64,000 bases of DNA from Paenibacillus sp. SY21-1 (GCF_005222705.1 NZ_STGF01000023.1:1-64000), one strand, 5' to 3'. Counted from the first letter of the stretch, positions 52,926 to 61,950 are shown. Made by a program: numbers and translations. Notes: generated by a model from the sequence alone, not told the origin.

Positions 52926-55247
52926 ATGAAACTTAAAAAAACGCCGTTAGTACTATGCGTTATGCTGGCTTTGCTGCATTTATCGCCGGGCTTTTTTAAG
53001 GCGAATGTTGTACAAGCGGGCGTGTCGCCTTTTGCCGGAGGTAGCGGAACTTCCTCTGATCCCTACATCATCAATACGGCAGAGCAACTGAACAGCATCA
53101 GGGATTTTGCGGATCAGTCCTTCAAGCTCGGCTCGGACATTGATTTGAGCTCTTATCTTTCCGCATCCGGGAACGGATACAATGCCGGTGCAGGCTGGCT
53201 GCCAATCAGCAGCAATTCCGCCTTTTCAGGGACCTTGGATGGAAACGGCTATATCATATCCGGATTGGTTGCCAATCGTCCCGGCAGCAACAATCAGGGA
53301 TTGTTCGGTACCGTGGGCCAAACCGGCAAGCTCCTTAACGTAGCGCTGGTTAATGTCAACGTTACTGGCGGTTATATGACCGGCGGACTGGCTGCGCAGA
53401 ACAAGGGAACGATAGAGGACAGCTACGTGACAGGCGATGTAGCGGCTAAGGACGACCCGAGCCCGTTCGGGGGAGGCTTTACCATGAAAACTAACACGGG
53501 AGGCCTAGTAGGCACAAATGATGGAACAATCACCCGCAGCTATTCAAGGGGAAGTGTAGTAGGCCACACTATGGCCGGCGGTTTGGCCGGAGAGAACAGA
53601 GGAACGATTGCCAACAGCGCGTCTACTTCTACTGTGGACGGTTTTGACAGAATAGGCGGGCTGGTCGGACAAAACAACGGCAATAGAACCCCCGGCTTTA
53701 TCGGTTCTATTCAGAATAGCTACGCAACCGGTGAGGTTGCCTCTAAATATGCGTCTGCAAATTCGAGTATCGGCGGACTGGTCGGCATTGCATTCGACAA
53801 GGCCGAAATTATTAACAGTTATGCGGCAAACAGCTTTAATGTGCCTTCCGATGCCAAGCCTGGCGGATTGATCGGCTCAATTGCCGATAACAACAGCGGC
53901 CCGGGCAATGCGTCGATGTATCCGAATGTCACGACCATTACAAGCAGCTACTGGGATACAGAGTTATCCGGTGTGGCAACGAGTGCCCGCAGCACGGGAA
54001 AATCGACTGCGGAAATGAACAATCGGAGCACGTTCACAGGCTGGGATTTCACGAATATTTGGAAAATGTCCAGCGACAAATACGACGGATACCCGTACAT
54101 ATTCGATTTTCCGCCGGATAAAGCTCTTGCGAGCGGCTTGACGGTTACGTCCAGCGATGTAGCGGGCGCAGCAAACGACGGACTGACTAAGCTTGCCGTT
54201 ACACCGGATATTGCTGCCGGCAACAAGCTGCAGTACAAAAACTTTGGCAGCGCAGCAGCGACAGTGCCCTATGTGGGCGACAGCTTGACAGGTTATACCA
54301 ATCTGCCGGCCGGAGGAACGATTGCCGCGGCAAACGGCGATCGCATAGGCGTAGCGGAAGTTGACGGCTCGAACATAATTGTGAAGTTTGGCCAGGTTAC
54401 AGCCGTTGTCGTGGATGAACCAAAAACACCGGCGAGCGGTTTGACGGTAACGTCAACTGACGTAGCGGGCGCAGCAAACGACGGACTGACTAAGCTTGCC
54501 GTTGCACCGGACGTTGCTGCCGGCAACAAGCTGCAGTATAAAAATTTTGGCAGCGGAGCAGCGACGGTGCCCTATGTGGGCGACAGCTTGACAGGTTATA
54601 CCAATCTGCCGGCCGGAGGAACGATTGCCGCGGCAAACGGCGACCAGATAGGCGTAGCGGAGGTAGACAGCTCGAACGTGGTCGTAAAGTTCGGACAAAC
54701 GACAGCCGTTGTCGCTGATGAGCCCATCACCTACACGATAGAAACGATCAGCGACCAGACGATGAGTTCCTTGCCAATCGGCTATAGCTCCGGCGCGCAA
54801 GAAACCAAAACGATTACGGTTACGCGCACAGGAACAGGCGACCTGCTTCAGTTAGCCGTTGCGTTAAGCGGTGACGATGCAAGCCGATTTACAATCTCGC
54901 AGCTCGCGGCAACCACGCTGAATGATGGAAGCCTCTCAACGGACTTTACGGTTAGCGCCAAAGACGGATTGCCGCGTGGCACGTATACGGCAACCGTAAC
55001 GGTTACAGCTGCCGGCATGAGTCCGGTCACCTTTACAGTGACGCAGAAGGTGGCCCCAATCAAAGGCGACTACAATGGCGACGGCAAAATTACGCCGGCG
55101 GATGCATTAGCTGTTACCAAGTATCTGAACGGTCTGCTCCAGCTTACGCCGGAGGAGCTGGAAGTGCTTGATATGAACGATGACCAGGTTGTGGATTCCG
55201 TTGACCTGGACCTGATCATGCAGAGCTACGTAGGAGGTAAGAAATGA
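52926..55247 (+). CDS. Secreted GLUG-repeat protein with C-terminal dockerin
   Basis: A 773-residue secreted protein. The signal peptide covers about 1-34 (ends ANVVQAGVS). Residues 40-385 contain GLUG-type repeats (GGLVGTNDGTITRSYSRG, AGGLAGENRGTIANSAS, GGLVGQNNGN), a beta-helix-like motif found in adhesins. Two near-identical 101-residue modules follow (about 400-600; DNA period 303), then the ~110-residue domain shared with the SLH proteins (605-715). The last ~58 residues are a type I dockerin, with two calcium-binding loops, DYNGDGKITPAD and DMNDDQVVDSVD. aaaggg precedes ATG 52926. The stop overlaps the start of the cohesin/SLH gene (ATGA), so the two are translationally coupled and very likely bind each other. 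No catalytic domain is present. Confidence 0.88.
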   Translation: MKLKKTPLVLCVMLALLHLSPGFFKANVVQAGVSPFAGGSGTSSDPYIINTAEQLNSIRDFADQSFKLGSDIDLSSYLSASGNGYNAGAGWLPISSNSAFSGTLDGNGYIISGLVANRPGSNNQGLFGTVGQTGKLLNVALVNVNVTGGYMTGGLAAQNKGTIEDSYVTGDVAAKDDPSPFGGGFTMKTNTGGLVGTNDGTITRSYSRGSVVGHTMAGGLAGENRGTIANSASTSTVDGFDRIGGLVGQNNGNRTPGFIGSIQNSYATGEVASKYASANSSIGGLVGIAFDKAEIINSYAANSFNVPSDAKPGGLIGSIADNNSGPGNASMYPNVTTITSSYWDTELSGVATSARSTGKSTAEMNNRSTFTGWDFTNIWKMSSDKYDGYPYIFDFPPDKALASGLTVTSSDVAGAANDGLTKLAVTPDIAAGNKLQYKNFGSAAATVPYVGDSLTGYTNLPAGGTIAAANGDRIGVAEVDGSNIIVKFGQVTAVVVDEPKTPASGLTVTSTDVAGAANDGLTKLAVAPDVAAGNKLQYKNFGSGAATVPYVGDSLTGYTNLPAGGTIAAANGDQIGVAEVDSSNVVVKFGQTTAVVADEPITYTIETISDQTMSSLPIGYSSGAQETKTITVTRTGTGDLLQLAVALSGDDASRFTISQLAATTLNDGSLSTDFTVSAKDGLPRGTYTATVTVTAAGMSPVTFTVTQKVAPIKGDYNGDGKITPADALAVTKYLNGLLQLTPEELEVLDMNDDQVVDSVDLDLIMQSYVGGKK

Positions 55248-57856
55248 TGAGCGGATGGATCTTAATGAACAAGCGACCTTCCATGCGCAAGGCTGTGTCC
55301 GCGCTGTTGGCACTGTGCCTGGTTTGTATGCTCATTCCGGCTTCTGCATTTGCGGCAGGCTTCCCGGTTACGGTTGAGGCTGAAAGCACCTCCGGCATTC
55401 CCGGTGAAAAGGTTAAGCTGGCCGTATATATGGACCCGAACGACTATCCTTTCTGGAGCTACTCGATGAGTCTGACCTACGATTCATCCCGTCTGGAGTT
55501 GCTCGCGCAGCCTGATGGCATTGTGGATGAAGCCGGCACAGCTCCTTCGGTGACGCTAAGCAAAGTGTCGGAAGGGGGAGTAACGATTGCTGGAACGAAT
55601 TTCACTGGCTACTTTCTTTTTGCCAAACAAAAGATGGTGACTCTTTCCTTTAAAATCAAGGACAATGCGGCACCGGGCGTTGCGAATGTCACAATCGCTT
55701 CCGCTGCTTACACGGACGATGAGGACCCCATTGCCATTGCTGGCGAAAATCTGATTTCTGGAAAAATTACCGTCACAGCTCCGCCGGATACGACGGCCCC
55801 TGTGTTGACGGAAAACACAAATTCGACAGATTTGCCGACTGACGCTGAGCTTAAGCTTGTTTTTAGCGAGAGCGTGATTCCGGTGTCAGGAAAAAATATT
55901 GTCATCAGAAAAACCTCGGACGACAGCACAGTCGCAACGATCGCGGCAGACGATGCAACCCAGGTTGCCGTACAGCAGGAGACGGTGACGATCAACCTGG
56001 ACAACGATCTGGAGGAAGGAAGCGCCTATTACGGGCAAGTAGACGCCGGGGCGTTCAAGGATCTTGCAGGAAACGGATTTGCCGGCATCTCGGACCTTAC
56101 CACATGGACATTTGCAACAGCCCCAGCCGCTCAGCAGGGCACCGTAGCAATCAGCATCGGGGCGGTACAAGGCAAGGCGGGAGATACGGTCGTCGTGCCG
56201 GTCTCGATCACCGAAGCTTCAACGGGCATTGCGTCCTACGGCTTGCAGATCGATTTTGATGCCGAGGCATTGGAGGCCGTCGCTGTTGACGGGACCTCGT
56301 CGGGGCAGCTGTTCCAATCGACCATAAACAATAGGAGCGGCTTTATTAAGGCGGGGTGGGTAGACGCCGCAGGCGGGACGAAGGCCATCCAATCGGGCGA
56401 AATCATGAAGGTCCAGTTCAAAATTAAAACAGAAGCTGCGCTGGGCGACAAGCCGCTAACCGTCGATACCAGCGATATCATGTATTTCACGTTTACGGAC
56501 GCTTCCATGCAGGAATTGTCTAAAACCGTGACGGCCGGAAAGGTAGCGGTTGTCAAGCCGCAAGCCGAGCAGAGCGAAAGCGGCGGAGGTCAGACGCAGC
56601 CGAGTCAGGGAGTGAACATTCTCGTCAACGGCAAGGCGGAAAACGCCGGCACGGCATCCACCTCTTTGGTCAACGGCAGAACGGTTACTACTGTGGCGAT
56701 TGACGGCAGCAAGCTGGAGCAAAGACTTGCCGCTGAGGGCGAGCGTGCCGTTATAACGATTCCCGTCAGCGCGCAATCCGATGTCATCGTCGGGGAGCTC
56801 AACGGTCTGATGGTCAAAAGCATGGAGAACAAGCAGGCAGTTGTCCAGATCCAAACGGATAAGGCCACCTACACGCTTCCTGCCGGGCAACTCGACATTC
56901 AATCGATTGCGGAGAAAGTAGGCAAGGATGTCGCGCTGGAAGCTATTAAAATTTTTATTGAAATTGCGGCTCCTGCCAACGATACGGTGAAGCTTGTCGA
57001 GCGTTCCGCAGAAGAAGGACATTTCACGATTGTGGCGCCTCCGCTCAGCTTTGCGGTCAAAGCGGTGTATGGCGGTTCAACGATTGAAGTGGCCAAGTTC
57101 AACGCATATGTCGAGCGGACGATCGCTATTGCGGATGGCGTTGATCCTGACAAAATCACGACGGGTGTCGTCATTGAGGAAGACGGAACCGTTCGTCATG
57201 TGCCAACAAAGATTTTTGTGGAAAACGGCAAGTATTACGCCCGCATCAACAGCCTGACAAACAGCACGTACTCGGTCGTATGGCATCCTATCGAATTTAA
57301 GGACGTTGCCGATCACTGGGCCAAAGACGCGGTTAACGATATGGGCTCGCGCCTCATTGTGAGCGGAACCGACAGCGAACGGTTTAACCCCGAGCAGTCG
57401 ATTACGCGCGCGGAATTTGCGGCCATTCTCGTACGCGGTCTGGGATTGCGGCTGGAGCAGGGAGAAGCGCCGTTTGCCGATGTGAAGTCTTCGGACTGGT
57501 ACGCCGGAGCCGTGCATACCGCATATGCGTATAAGCTGATTGATGGCTTTGAGGACGGCACGTTCCGCCCTGAGGCGGCAATTACGCGGGAGCAGGCGAT
57601 GGTCATTACGGCGAGGGCGATGGAAATAACAGCTTTGAGCGCCAAGCTTAACGACCAGACGTCCAAAGATCCGATGGCTTCGTTTATGGATGCTTTCGAA
57701 GCGGGCCAGTGGTCCAGAATCGGCATCACAAAATCTTTGCAAGCCGGCATTTTTGTTGGACGAAGCGGTGAACGCCTGGCTCCGAAGGAGCTTATAACAA
57801 GAGCGGAGGTTGCGGCCATCGTTCAGCGGTTGCTGAAGTATTCCGATTTGATCTAG
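55244..57856 (+). CDS. Cohesin-bearing SLH anchoring protein (scaffoldin-like)
   Basis: An 870-residue secreted protein. The signal peptide lies at about 8-38 (ends ASAFAA). A first cohesin-like domain (40-180) reads VTVEAESTSGIPGEKVKLAVY and FWSYSMSLTYDSSRLEL. An SbsA-type Ig-like domain follows (185-290, FSESVIPVSGKNIVI). A second cohesin-like domain (300-430) reads VAISIGAVQGKAGDTVVVPV and GLQIDFDAEALEAVAVDG. The shared pre-SLH module is about 455-675, and three SLH repeats cover 678-868 (FKDVADHWAKDAVNDMGSR, TRAEFAAILVRGLG). Known relatives are the S-layer scaffoldins OlpB and SdbA. aggaggt lies five bases before ATG 55244, overlapping the previous stop. It should hold dockerin proteins at the cell surface. 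Confidence 0.88.
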   Translation: MMSGWILMNKRPSMRKAVSALLALCLVCMLIPASAFAAGFPVTVEAESTSGIPGEKVKLAVYMDPNDYPFWSYSMSLTYDSSRLELLAQPDGIVDEAGTAPSVTLSKVSEGGVTIAGTNFTGYFLFAKQKMVTLSFKIKDNAAPGVANVTIASAAYTDDEDPIAIAGENLISGKITVTAPPDTTAPVLTENTNSTDLPTDAELKLVFSESVIPVSGKNIVIRKTSDDSTVATIAADDATQVAVQQETVTINLDNDLEEGSAYYGQVDAGAFKDLAGNGFAGISDLTTWTFATAPAAQQGTVAISIGAVQGKAGDTVVVPVSITEASTGIASYGLQIDFDAEALEAVAVDGTSSGQLFQSTINNRSGFIKAGWVDAAGGTKAIQSGEIMKVQFKIKTEAALGDKPLTVDTSDIMYFTFTDASMQELSKTVTAGKVAVVKPQAEQSESGGGQTQPSQGVNILVNGKAENAGTASTSLVNGRTVTTVAIDGSKLEQRLAAEGERAVITIPVSAQSDVIVGELNGLMVKSMENKQAVVQIQTDKATYTLPAGQLDIQSIAEKVGKDVALEAIKIFIEIAAPANDTVKLVERSAEEGHFTIVAPPLSFAVKAVYGGSTIEVAKFNAYVERTIAIADGVDPDKITTGVVIEEDGTVRHVPTKIFVENGKYYARINSLTNSTYSVVWHPIEFKDVADHWAKDAVNDMGSRLIVSGTDSERFNPEQSITRAEFAAILVRGLGLRLEQGEAPFADVKSSDWYAGAVHTAYAYKLIDGFEDGTFRPEAAITREQAMVITARAMEITALSAKLNDQTSKDPMASFMDAFEAGQWSRIGITKSLQAGIFVGRSGERLAPKELITRAEVAAIVQRLLKYSDLI

Positions 57857-57880
57857 GCGATTAGGGTTTTATGGTTTTAT

Positions 57881-57931
57881 AAAAGGCTCTCCTGCATGAG
57901 GCATATTTGCCTGCTGCGGGAGAGCCTTTTT
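57881..57931. terminator. Bidirectional terminator after cohesin/SLH gene
   Basis: AAAAGGCTCTCC (57881-57892) pairs with GGAGAGCCTTTT (57919-57930), with an inner imperfect stem and T/A tracts at both ends. It separates the cohesin operon from the convergent kinase gene. Confidence 0.88.
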
Positions 57932-58016
57932 CCTCATCCGGGCTTGGCTGCTTGAAATGGGAGTGGCAGAAAGCTTCGACCTGGCTTCCTGTTATAGACC
58001 TAATGGCTTAGCTTGG

Positions 58017-59420
58017 TTAACGGGGCAAATAAATGTGGAGCGACGTTTCCACGTTAGGGGTGCTGCTTAGCTCGATCCGCCCTTTATGGGCTTCAACAAT
58101 GTCCTTGACGATAGAAAGCCCAATGCCAAGCCCTTCTCCCTTTCTTCCCTCATCCACCCGATAGAAGCGCTCGAATACTTGCTTTTGATGCTCAGGCGGG
58201 ATGCCCTTCCCCTTGTCTTTGACAGCTATCTGTATAGAACGGTCGTCACTGGACAGCTGAAGAGACAGGTAACGCCCATCCTTCCCGTAACGAATTACAT
58301 TGTCGAGAAGATTGCGAATGGCCCGCTCCATGAGCTGAGCATCCATAGTGGCATAAATATCGTCATCGGGTATTTCTATATCAAAAATAAAAGGGTCCCC
58401 ATCGAATATCATCATATATTCGGCCGCCAGCTTGCGCATGGTTTCCGACAGATTATGGTGAGTCAAATGGATCGACAGCTCATCCGAATCTTGCCGGGAA
58501 ATGTCGAGCATCTGGTCAAGCAGCTTATCCATATATCTGCAGCGCTGCAGAATGATTTTGGCCCGGGACTGGAGCTCCTGCTGGTCATGATAGTTGCCGG
58601 TGCGAATCATTTCCGCAGAGCCAAGCATCGTAGTCAAAGGCGTTCGCAAATCATGCGAAAGGTTGGAGAGCAGAAGCTTGCGTTTGTTCTCGAACTGCTG
58701 AATTTGTGCGAACTGGTTGCGGATTCGATGGGCCATTGAATTATAATGCTGTGTAAGCTGGCCCAGCTCGTCCTTGGAGGGGTCGATAAGCTCGGCAAAA
58801 GGAGAATCGCTGTTGATGCTCAACTGATTGAGCGCGTTATTCAAACGGCGTATTCTTTTGTTAATGGTAGAGAACATCCACATGGCGAGCAAAAAAGGCA
58901 CGGAAAACGATAGAAGCAGCGGGAACACGAGCGTAAGCAGCGATTTGAGCGTGCGGATCAGAAAATAAACCTCGCCTTGCTTCATCGCGGAAGCAGGCAC
59001 GCTAAGCATCAGGTAGTAGGCCTGTCCGTTCTTGTTAGCCGTGGTGATGAGGTGAACATCGTCTTCCGTCAAATAGCGCTCAGGCATGTCGTGCATAAGC
59101 ATGGCCAGGTCGTTAAAGGTAAACACGGGGTTGACCCCTGCCGTATCGTAGACGGATTTTCCCTGATCATCAAGCCACAGCCAACGGATGGAGGGATGCT
59201 CCTGATGCGCTTTATCCAGAACGGGCTTGAGGGAATCGGCATCCCATTCAGGCTGCTCCATGACGGTATCGGCGATGCCACGAGCCAGCGGGTTCAACTC
59301 AAACAACGCGTAGCCTTTATTGGAGGCCTTTCCCATCCAGACGGATGAAAAGCCAAAAAGGACCATGCTCAAAACGGCGCCCAGAACCAGCAGCAGCCAC
59401 AATTTAGTGCGCAGCTTCAT
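58017..59420 (-). CDS. HAMP-containing sensor histidine kinase
   Basis: A 467-residue kinase. Two membrane helices (about 9-30 and 165-190) flank an extracellular sensing region of ~135 residues. HAMP follows (190-240), then HisKA with LLSNLSHDLRTPLTTM, His near 256. The ATPase domain has MERAIRNLLDNVIRYG (N box), VKDKGKGIPPEHQKQVF (G1) and GEGLGIGLSIVKDIVEAHKG (G2). ATG 59420 overlaps the upstream regulator stop (ATGA), so the true start is here; a longer frame to 59474 runs antisense-like through the regulator. Together with that regulator it forms a standard OmpR-type pair. The signal is unknown. Confidence 0.92.
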   Translation of the reverse strand: MKLRTKLWLLLVLGAVLSMVLFGFSSVWMGKASNKGYALFELNPLARGIADTVMEQPEWDADSLKPVLDKAHQEHPSIRWLWLDDQGKSVYDTAGVNPVFTFNDLAMLMHDMPERYLTEDDVHLITTANKNGQAYYLMLSVPASAMKQGEVYFLIRTLKSLLTLVFPLLLSFSVPFLLAMWMFSTINKRIRRLNNALNQLSINSDSPFAELIDPSKDELGQLTQHYNSMAHRIRNQFAQIQQFENKRKLLLSNLSHDLRTPLTTMLGSAEMIRTGNYHDQQELQSRAKIILQRCRYMDKLLDQMLDISRQDSDELSIHLTHHNLSETMRKLAAEYMMIFDGDPFIFDIEIPDDDIYATMDAQLMERAIRNLLDNVIRYGKDGRYLSLQLSSDDRSIQIAVKDKGKGIPPEHQKQVFERFYRVDEGRKGEGLGIGLSIVKDIVEAHKGRIELSSTPNVETSLHIYLPR

Positions 59421-60103
59421 AGCCCGGCCCCCGTCAACCGGTAGCCAACGCCGCGCACCGATTGAATTTCCCAAGGCGAATTTGCCCGTTCCAGCAGCTT
59501 GCGCAACCGGCTGATGTACACGCTTAGGTTATTGTCATCATAGCGTTCATGCTGCCAAACCTGCTGGTAGATTTCAAGCTTTGTCATGACGCGGTCAGGA
59601 TTCTGCATAAACAGCTGCATAAGTCCTTGTTCAACCAACGTTAAAGTGAATTTCTCTTTATAGATAAGAAGAGTGTAATTATCGACGTCCAGAACCATCT
59701 GGTTCAGGCGAACAACCAGCGAGGAGCGGCCGGATGCCGGATGCCGCCTGCGCAGAACGGCTTGAATCCGGGCCATCAGCTCCATCGGACTGAAGGGCTT
59801 GGTCATATAGTCGTCGGCCCCGAGCCCAAGCGTCGTAATTTTGTCTTGCTCCTGTCTTCTTGCGCTCACGACAATCGTCAGGATGTCCAATCCGCGATTA
59901 TTTAAATAACGGAGCACCCCAAAGCCGTCCTCGTTATCCATCATCAGATCAAGAATAATAACATCCACCTGATCGCCTTCCAGCCGCTCTATCGCTTGCT
60001 GACCGGACTCTGCTTCCGTTACGCGCATGCCTGTCTGCTCGATATGCGTACGAATCAATTCGCGAATTTGCGAATCGTCATCCACTACCAGTATATGTTC
60101 CAT
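59417..60103 (-). CDS. OmpR/PhoB-family response regulator
   Basis: A 228-residue regulator. The receiver domain (1-118) has DDD at 8-10, phospho-acceptor Asp52 in IILDLMMDNEDG and Lys in YMTKPFSPMELM. The winged-helix domain spans about 130-225 (LVEQGLMQLFMQNPD, NLSVYISRLRKLLER and IQSVRGVGYRL). ATG 60103 is favoured by the family start MEHILVVDDD; a GTG 12 bases upstream with ggcggtg before it is possible. It is the first gene of the minus-strand pair and partner of the HAMP kinase. Confidence 0.92.
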   Translation of the reverse strand: MEHILVVDDDSQIRELIRTHIEQTGMRVTEAESGQQAIERLEGDQVDVIILDLMMDNEDGFGVLRYLNNRGLDILTIVVSARRQEQDKITTLGLGADDYMTKPFSPMELMARIQAVLRRRHPASGRSSLVVRLNQMVLDVDNYTLLIYKEKFTLTLVEQGLMQLFMQNPDRVMTKLEIYQQVWQHERYDDNNLSVYISRLRKLLERANSPWEIQSVRGVGYRLTGAGL

Positions 60104-60338
60104 AACTGTTGTCACCACCGCCAAGTATGATATGGCTTTATCATAGCATGATTGAATGAACAACGGGGGAGGCTGCACCAAGCTAAGAAAAAATAGATGC
60201 GATGTTGATTAGCTGCGCCGGCAACGGCGTTTACACGGCTGGAGGAGAATGGAGACACAGAGTATATGCATGGGGATGGGAGTCTCGGCAAGGGACGTAC
60301 GAATGGTTGTATGGCTTCGCCAGGTCTGGTTGAAATAG
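60104..60338. other. Intergenic region left of the 128-bp repeats
   Basis: No gene is supported. Short plus-strand frames overlap here but carry no recognised motif; a ggagg at about 60241-60246 is not followed by a convincing product. The promoter for the minus-strand two-component pair should lie here, but no clear consensus is seen. Confidence 0.45.
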
Positions 60339-60722
60339 AGCGGGCGGCTTATTATGAGGCTGCACGGATATCATGGCGCAAGCGCCGGGCTTCCCTGACC
60401 GGCGCTTGCGTTTATTTCCTACGGTATAGCTTCGCCCAATTGTTTACTGCTTCTGCTTCGGACCATAGCGGGCGGCTTATTATGAGGCTGCACGGATATC
60501 ATGGCGCAAGCGCCGGGCTTCCTTGGCCGACGCTTGCGTTTATTTCCTATGGTATAGCTTGGCCCAGTTGTTTACTGCTTCTGCTTCGGACCATAGCGGG
60601 CGGCTTATTATGAGGCTGCACGGATATCATGGCGCAAGCGCCGGGCTTCCCTGACCGGCGCTTGCGTTTATTTCCTATGGTATAGCTTGGCCCAGTTGTT
60701 TACTGCTTCTGCTTCGGACCGT
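60339..60722. repeat. Three tandem 128-bp repeats with hairpins
   Basis: Units start at 60339, 60467 and 60595. Each contains a strong hairpin, CGCAAGCGCCGG pairing with CCGGCGCTTGCG, followed on the plus strand by TTTATTT (60377-60416, 60505-60544, 60633-60672). The middle copy has one stem mismatch. On the minus strand each unit also contains the last ~18 codons of the small gene at 60668-60955. The three hairpins could act as serial terminators for plus-strand transcripts. Confidence 0.93.
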
Positions 60723-60955
60723 ACGCTTTTTCTAAGCAAGGGACAGACGGACCAATCTTGTTTCGCTTGCTGCTTAGTCTGATAAAAACGGAAATCGCTA
60801 ATATCCCAGGAGCAGTACAGTCTCCTGTACCACTTCCCGTTCGATACATGGTCGGTGAACCGTCGTGTAGCTTTACTCGCTTGGCGCTTGCTCCAACTGG
60901 AGCCGGACGAGCTGTGTTCTTTCCATACCGGCGCTCGTTTGACACTCCTGCTCAT
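60668..60955 (-). CDS. Small basic conserved protein of unknown function
   Basis: A 95-residue protein beginning MSRSVKRAPVWKEHS. It contains SKRQASKATRRF, VSNGKWYRRLYCSWDISDF and a final NNWAKLYHRK. I recall uncharacterised Firmicute proteins of this size and pattern (basic KRxANK-RR block, then NGKxYRK-x-ESWDI-DY, then a terminal W/Y-rich helix). This is memory of the pattern, not a search result. A full AAGGAGG ribosome site lies 11 bases upstream of the ATG, in the stem of a hairpin. A 7-codon leader frame with its own ribosome site ends just before that hairpin. The 3-prime end of the gene is triplicated in the 128-bp repeats. Function is unknown; nucleic-acid binding is plausible from the charge. 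Confidence 0.65.
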   Translation of the reverse strand: MSRSVKRAPVWKEHSSSGSSWSKRQASKATRRFTDHVSNGKWYRRLYCSWDISDFRFYQTKQQAKQDWSVCPLLRKSVRSEAEAVNNWAKLYHRK

Positions 60956-60964
60956 CTTTTCTCT

Positions 60965-60983
60965 AACCTCCTTGGGGGAAGCT
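60965..60983 (-). promoter_or_regulatory. Ribosome-site-sequestering hairpin
   Basis: Read on the minus strand, AGCTTCC-CCCAA-GGAGGTT forms a seven-pair stem with two G-T pairs. The right arm and loop contain the AAGGAGG ribosome site of the 95-residue gene. The left arm starts within the stop codon of the leader peptide, so a ribosome ending the leader would open the stem. This resembles translational attenuators of erm and cat genes. Confidence 0.5.
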
Positions 60984-61005
60984 AGAAACCGTCCTGTTTT
61001 TTCAT
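60982..61005 (-). CDS. Seven-residue leader peptide MKKQDGF
   Basis: Minus-strand ATG at 61005 to TAG at 60982 encodes MKKQDGF. GAGGTG lies five bases upstream, and a TATACT -10-like box precedes it at 61020-61025. The frame ends at the base of the hairpin that hides the next ribosome site. That the leader regulates the downstream gene is an inference from this layout. Confidence 0.45.
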   Translation of the reverse strand: MKKQDGF

Positions 61006-61108
61006 TTTTTCACCTCATTAGTATAGGATGGACTTTTTAATTTATTGGATACCAACCTTGGAGTAACCTAACCCATTGATAAACCTATACTTCCCGGCAC
61101 CAAAAGTC

Positions 61109-61854
61109 GATCTACAATCACATATCTAACTCACATTTAGCGCCAGAGAGCCAGCAAAGCCGATCTACAGTCACATTTCTAACTCATTAAGCTCCAGAGA
61201 GCCTCCAAAGTCGATCTACAGTCACATTTCTAACTCATTCAGCTCTAGAGAGCCCGCAAAACCGATCTACAGTCACATTTCTAACTCATTAAGCTCCAGA
61301 GAGCCTCCAAAGTCGATCTACAGTCACATTTCTAACTCATTCAGCTCTAGAGAGCCCGCAAAACCGATTTACAATCACATATCTAACTCTTTTAGCGCCA
61401 GAGAGCCAGCAAAGCCGATCTACAGTCACATTTCTAACTCATTAAGCTCCAGAGAGCCCGCAAAGCCGATCTACAATCACATTTCTAACTCATTTAGCTC
61501 CAGAGAGCCCCCAAAGTCGATCTACAGTCACATTTCTAACTCATTCAGCTCCAGAGAGCCAGTAAAGCCGATCTACAGTCACATTTCTAACTCATTTAGC
61601 GCCAGAGAGCCAGCAAAGTCGATCTACAGTCACATATCTAACTCATTTAGCTCCAGAGAGCCAGCAAAGCCGATCTACAATCACATTTCTAACTCATTCA
61701 GCGCCAGAGAGCCCGCAAAGCCGATCTACAATCACATATTTAACTCATTTAGCGCCAGAGAGCCCGCAAGGTTGATCTACAATCACATATCTAACTCATT
61801 TAGCGCCAGAGGGCCCTCAAAGCCGATCTACAATCACATTTCTAATCAACTCGG
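61109..61854 (-). repeat. 51-bp tandem array B (fifteen units)
   Basis: Units start at 61109, 61162, then every 51 bases from 61213 to 61825; the first is two bases longer. On the minus strand each holds GTTAGAAATGTGATTGTAGA or a close variant, followed by a moderately constant part with GGCTCTCTGGAGCT or similar. The core equals that of array A at 28089-28423. All frames are stopped, including a TGA in every unit of the frame matching array A. Confidence 0.97.
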
Positions 61855-61950
61855 CGGACATAGAGTCTTAATAGGCAGGCTGCACTCTGAACCAGCCTTT
61901 AGGCGTTTTAATTGTTAGTTGCCGCATTTTAATCAAATATTGAAAAAAGG

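Noticed and set aside
60758..60985. Plus-strand 75-codon frame over the small basic protein gene
   Set aside because: It is antisense to the 95-residue gene, which has a full ribosome site. The plus frame has none and no motif.
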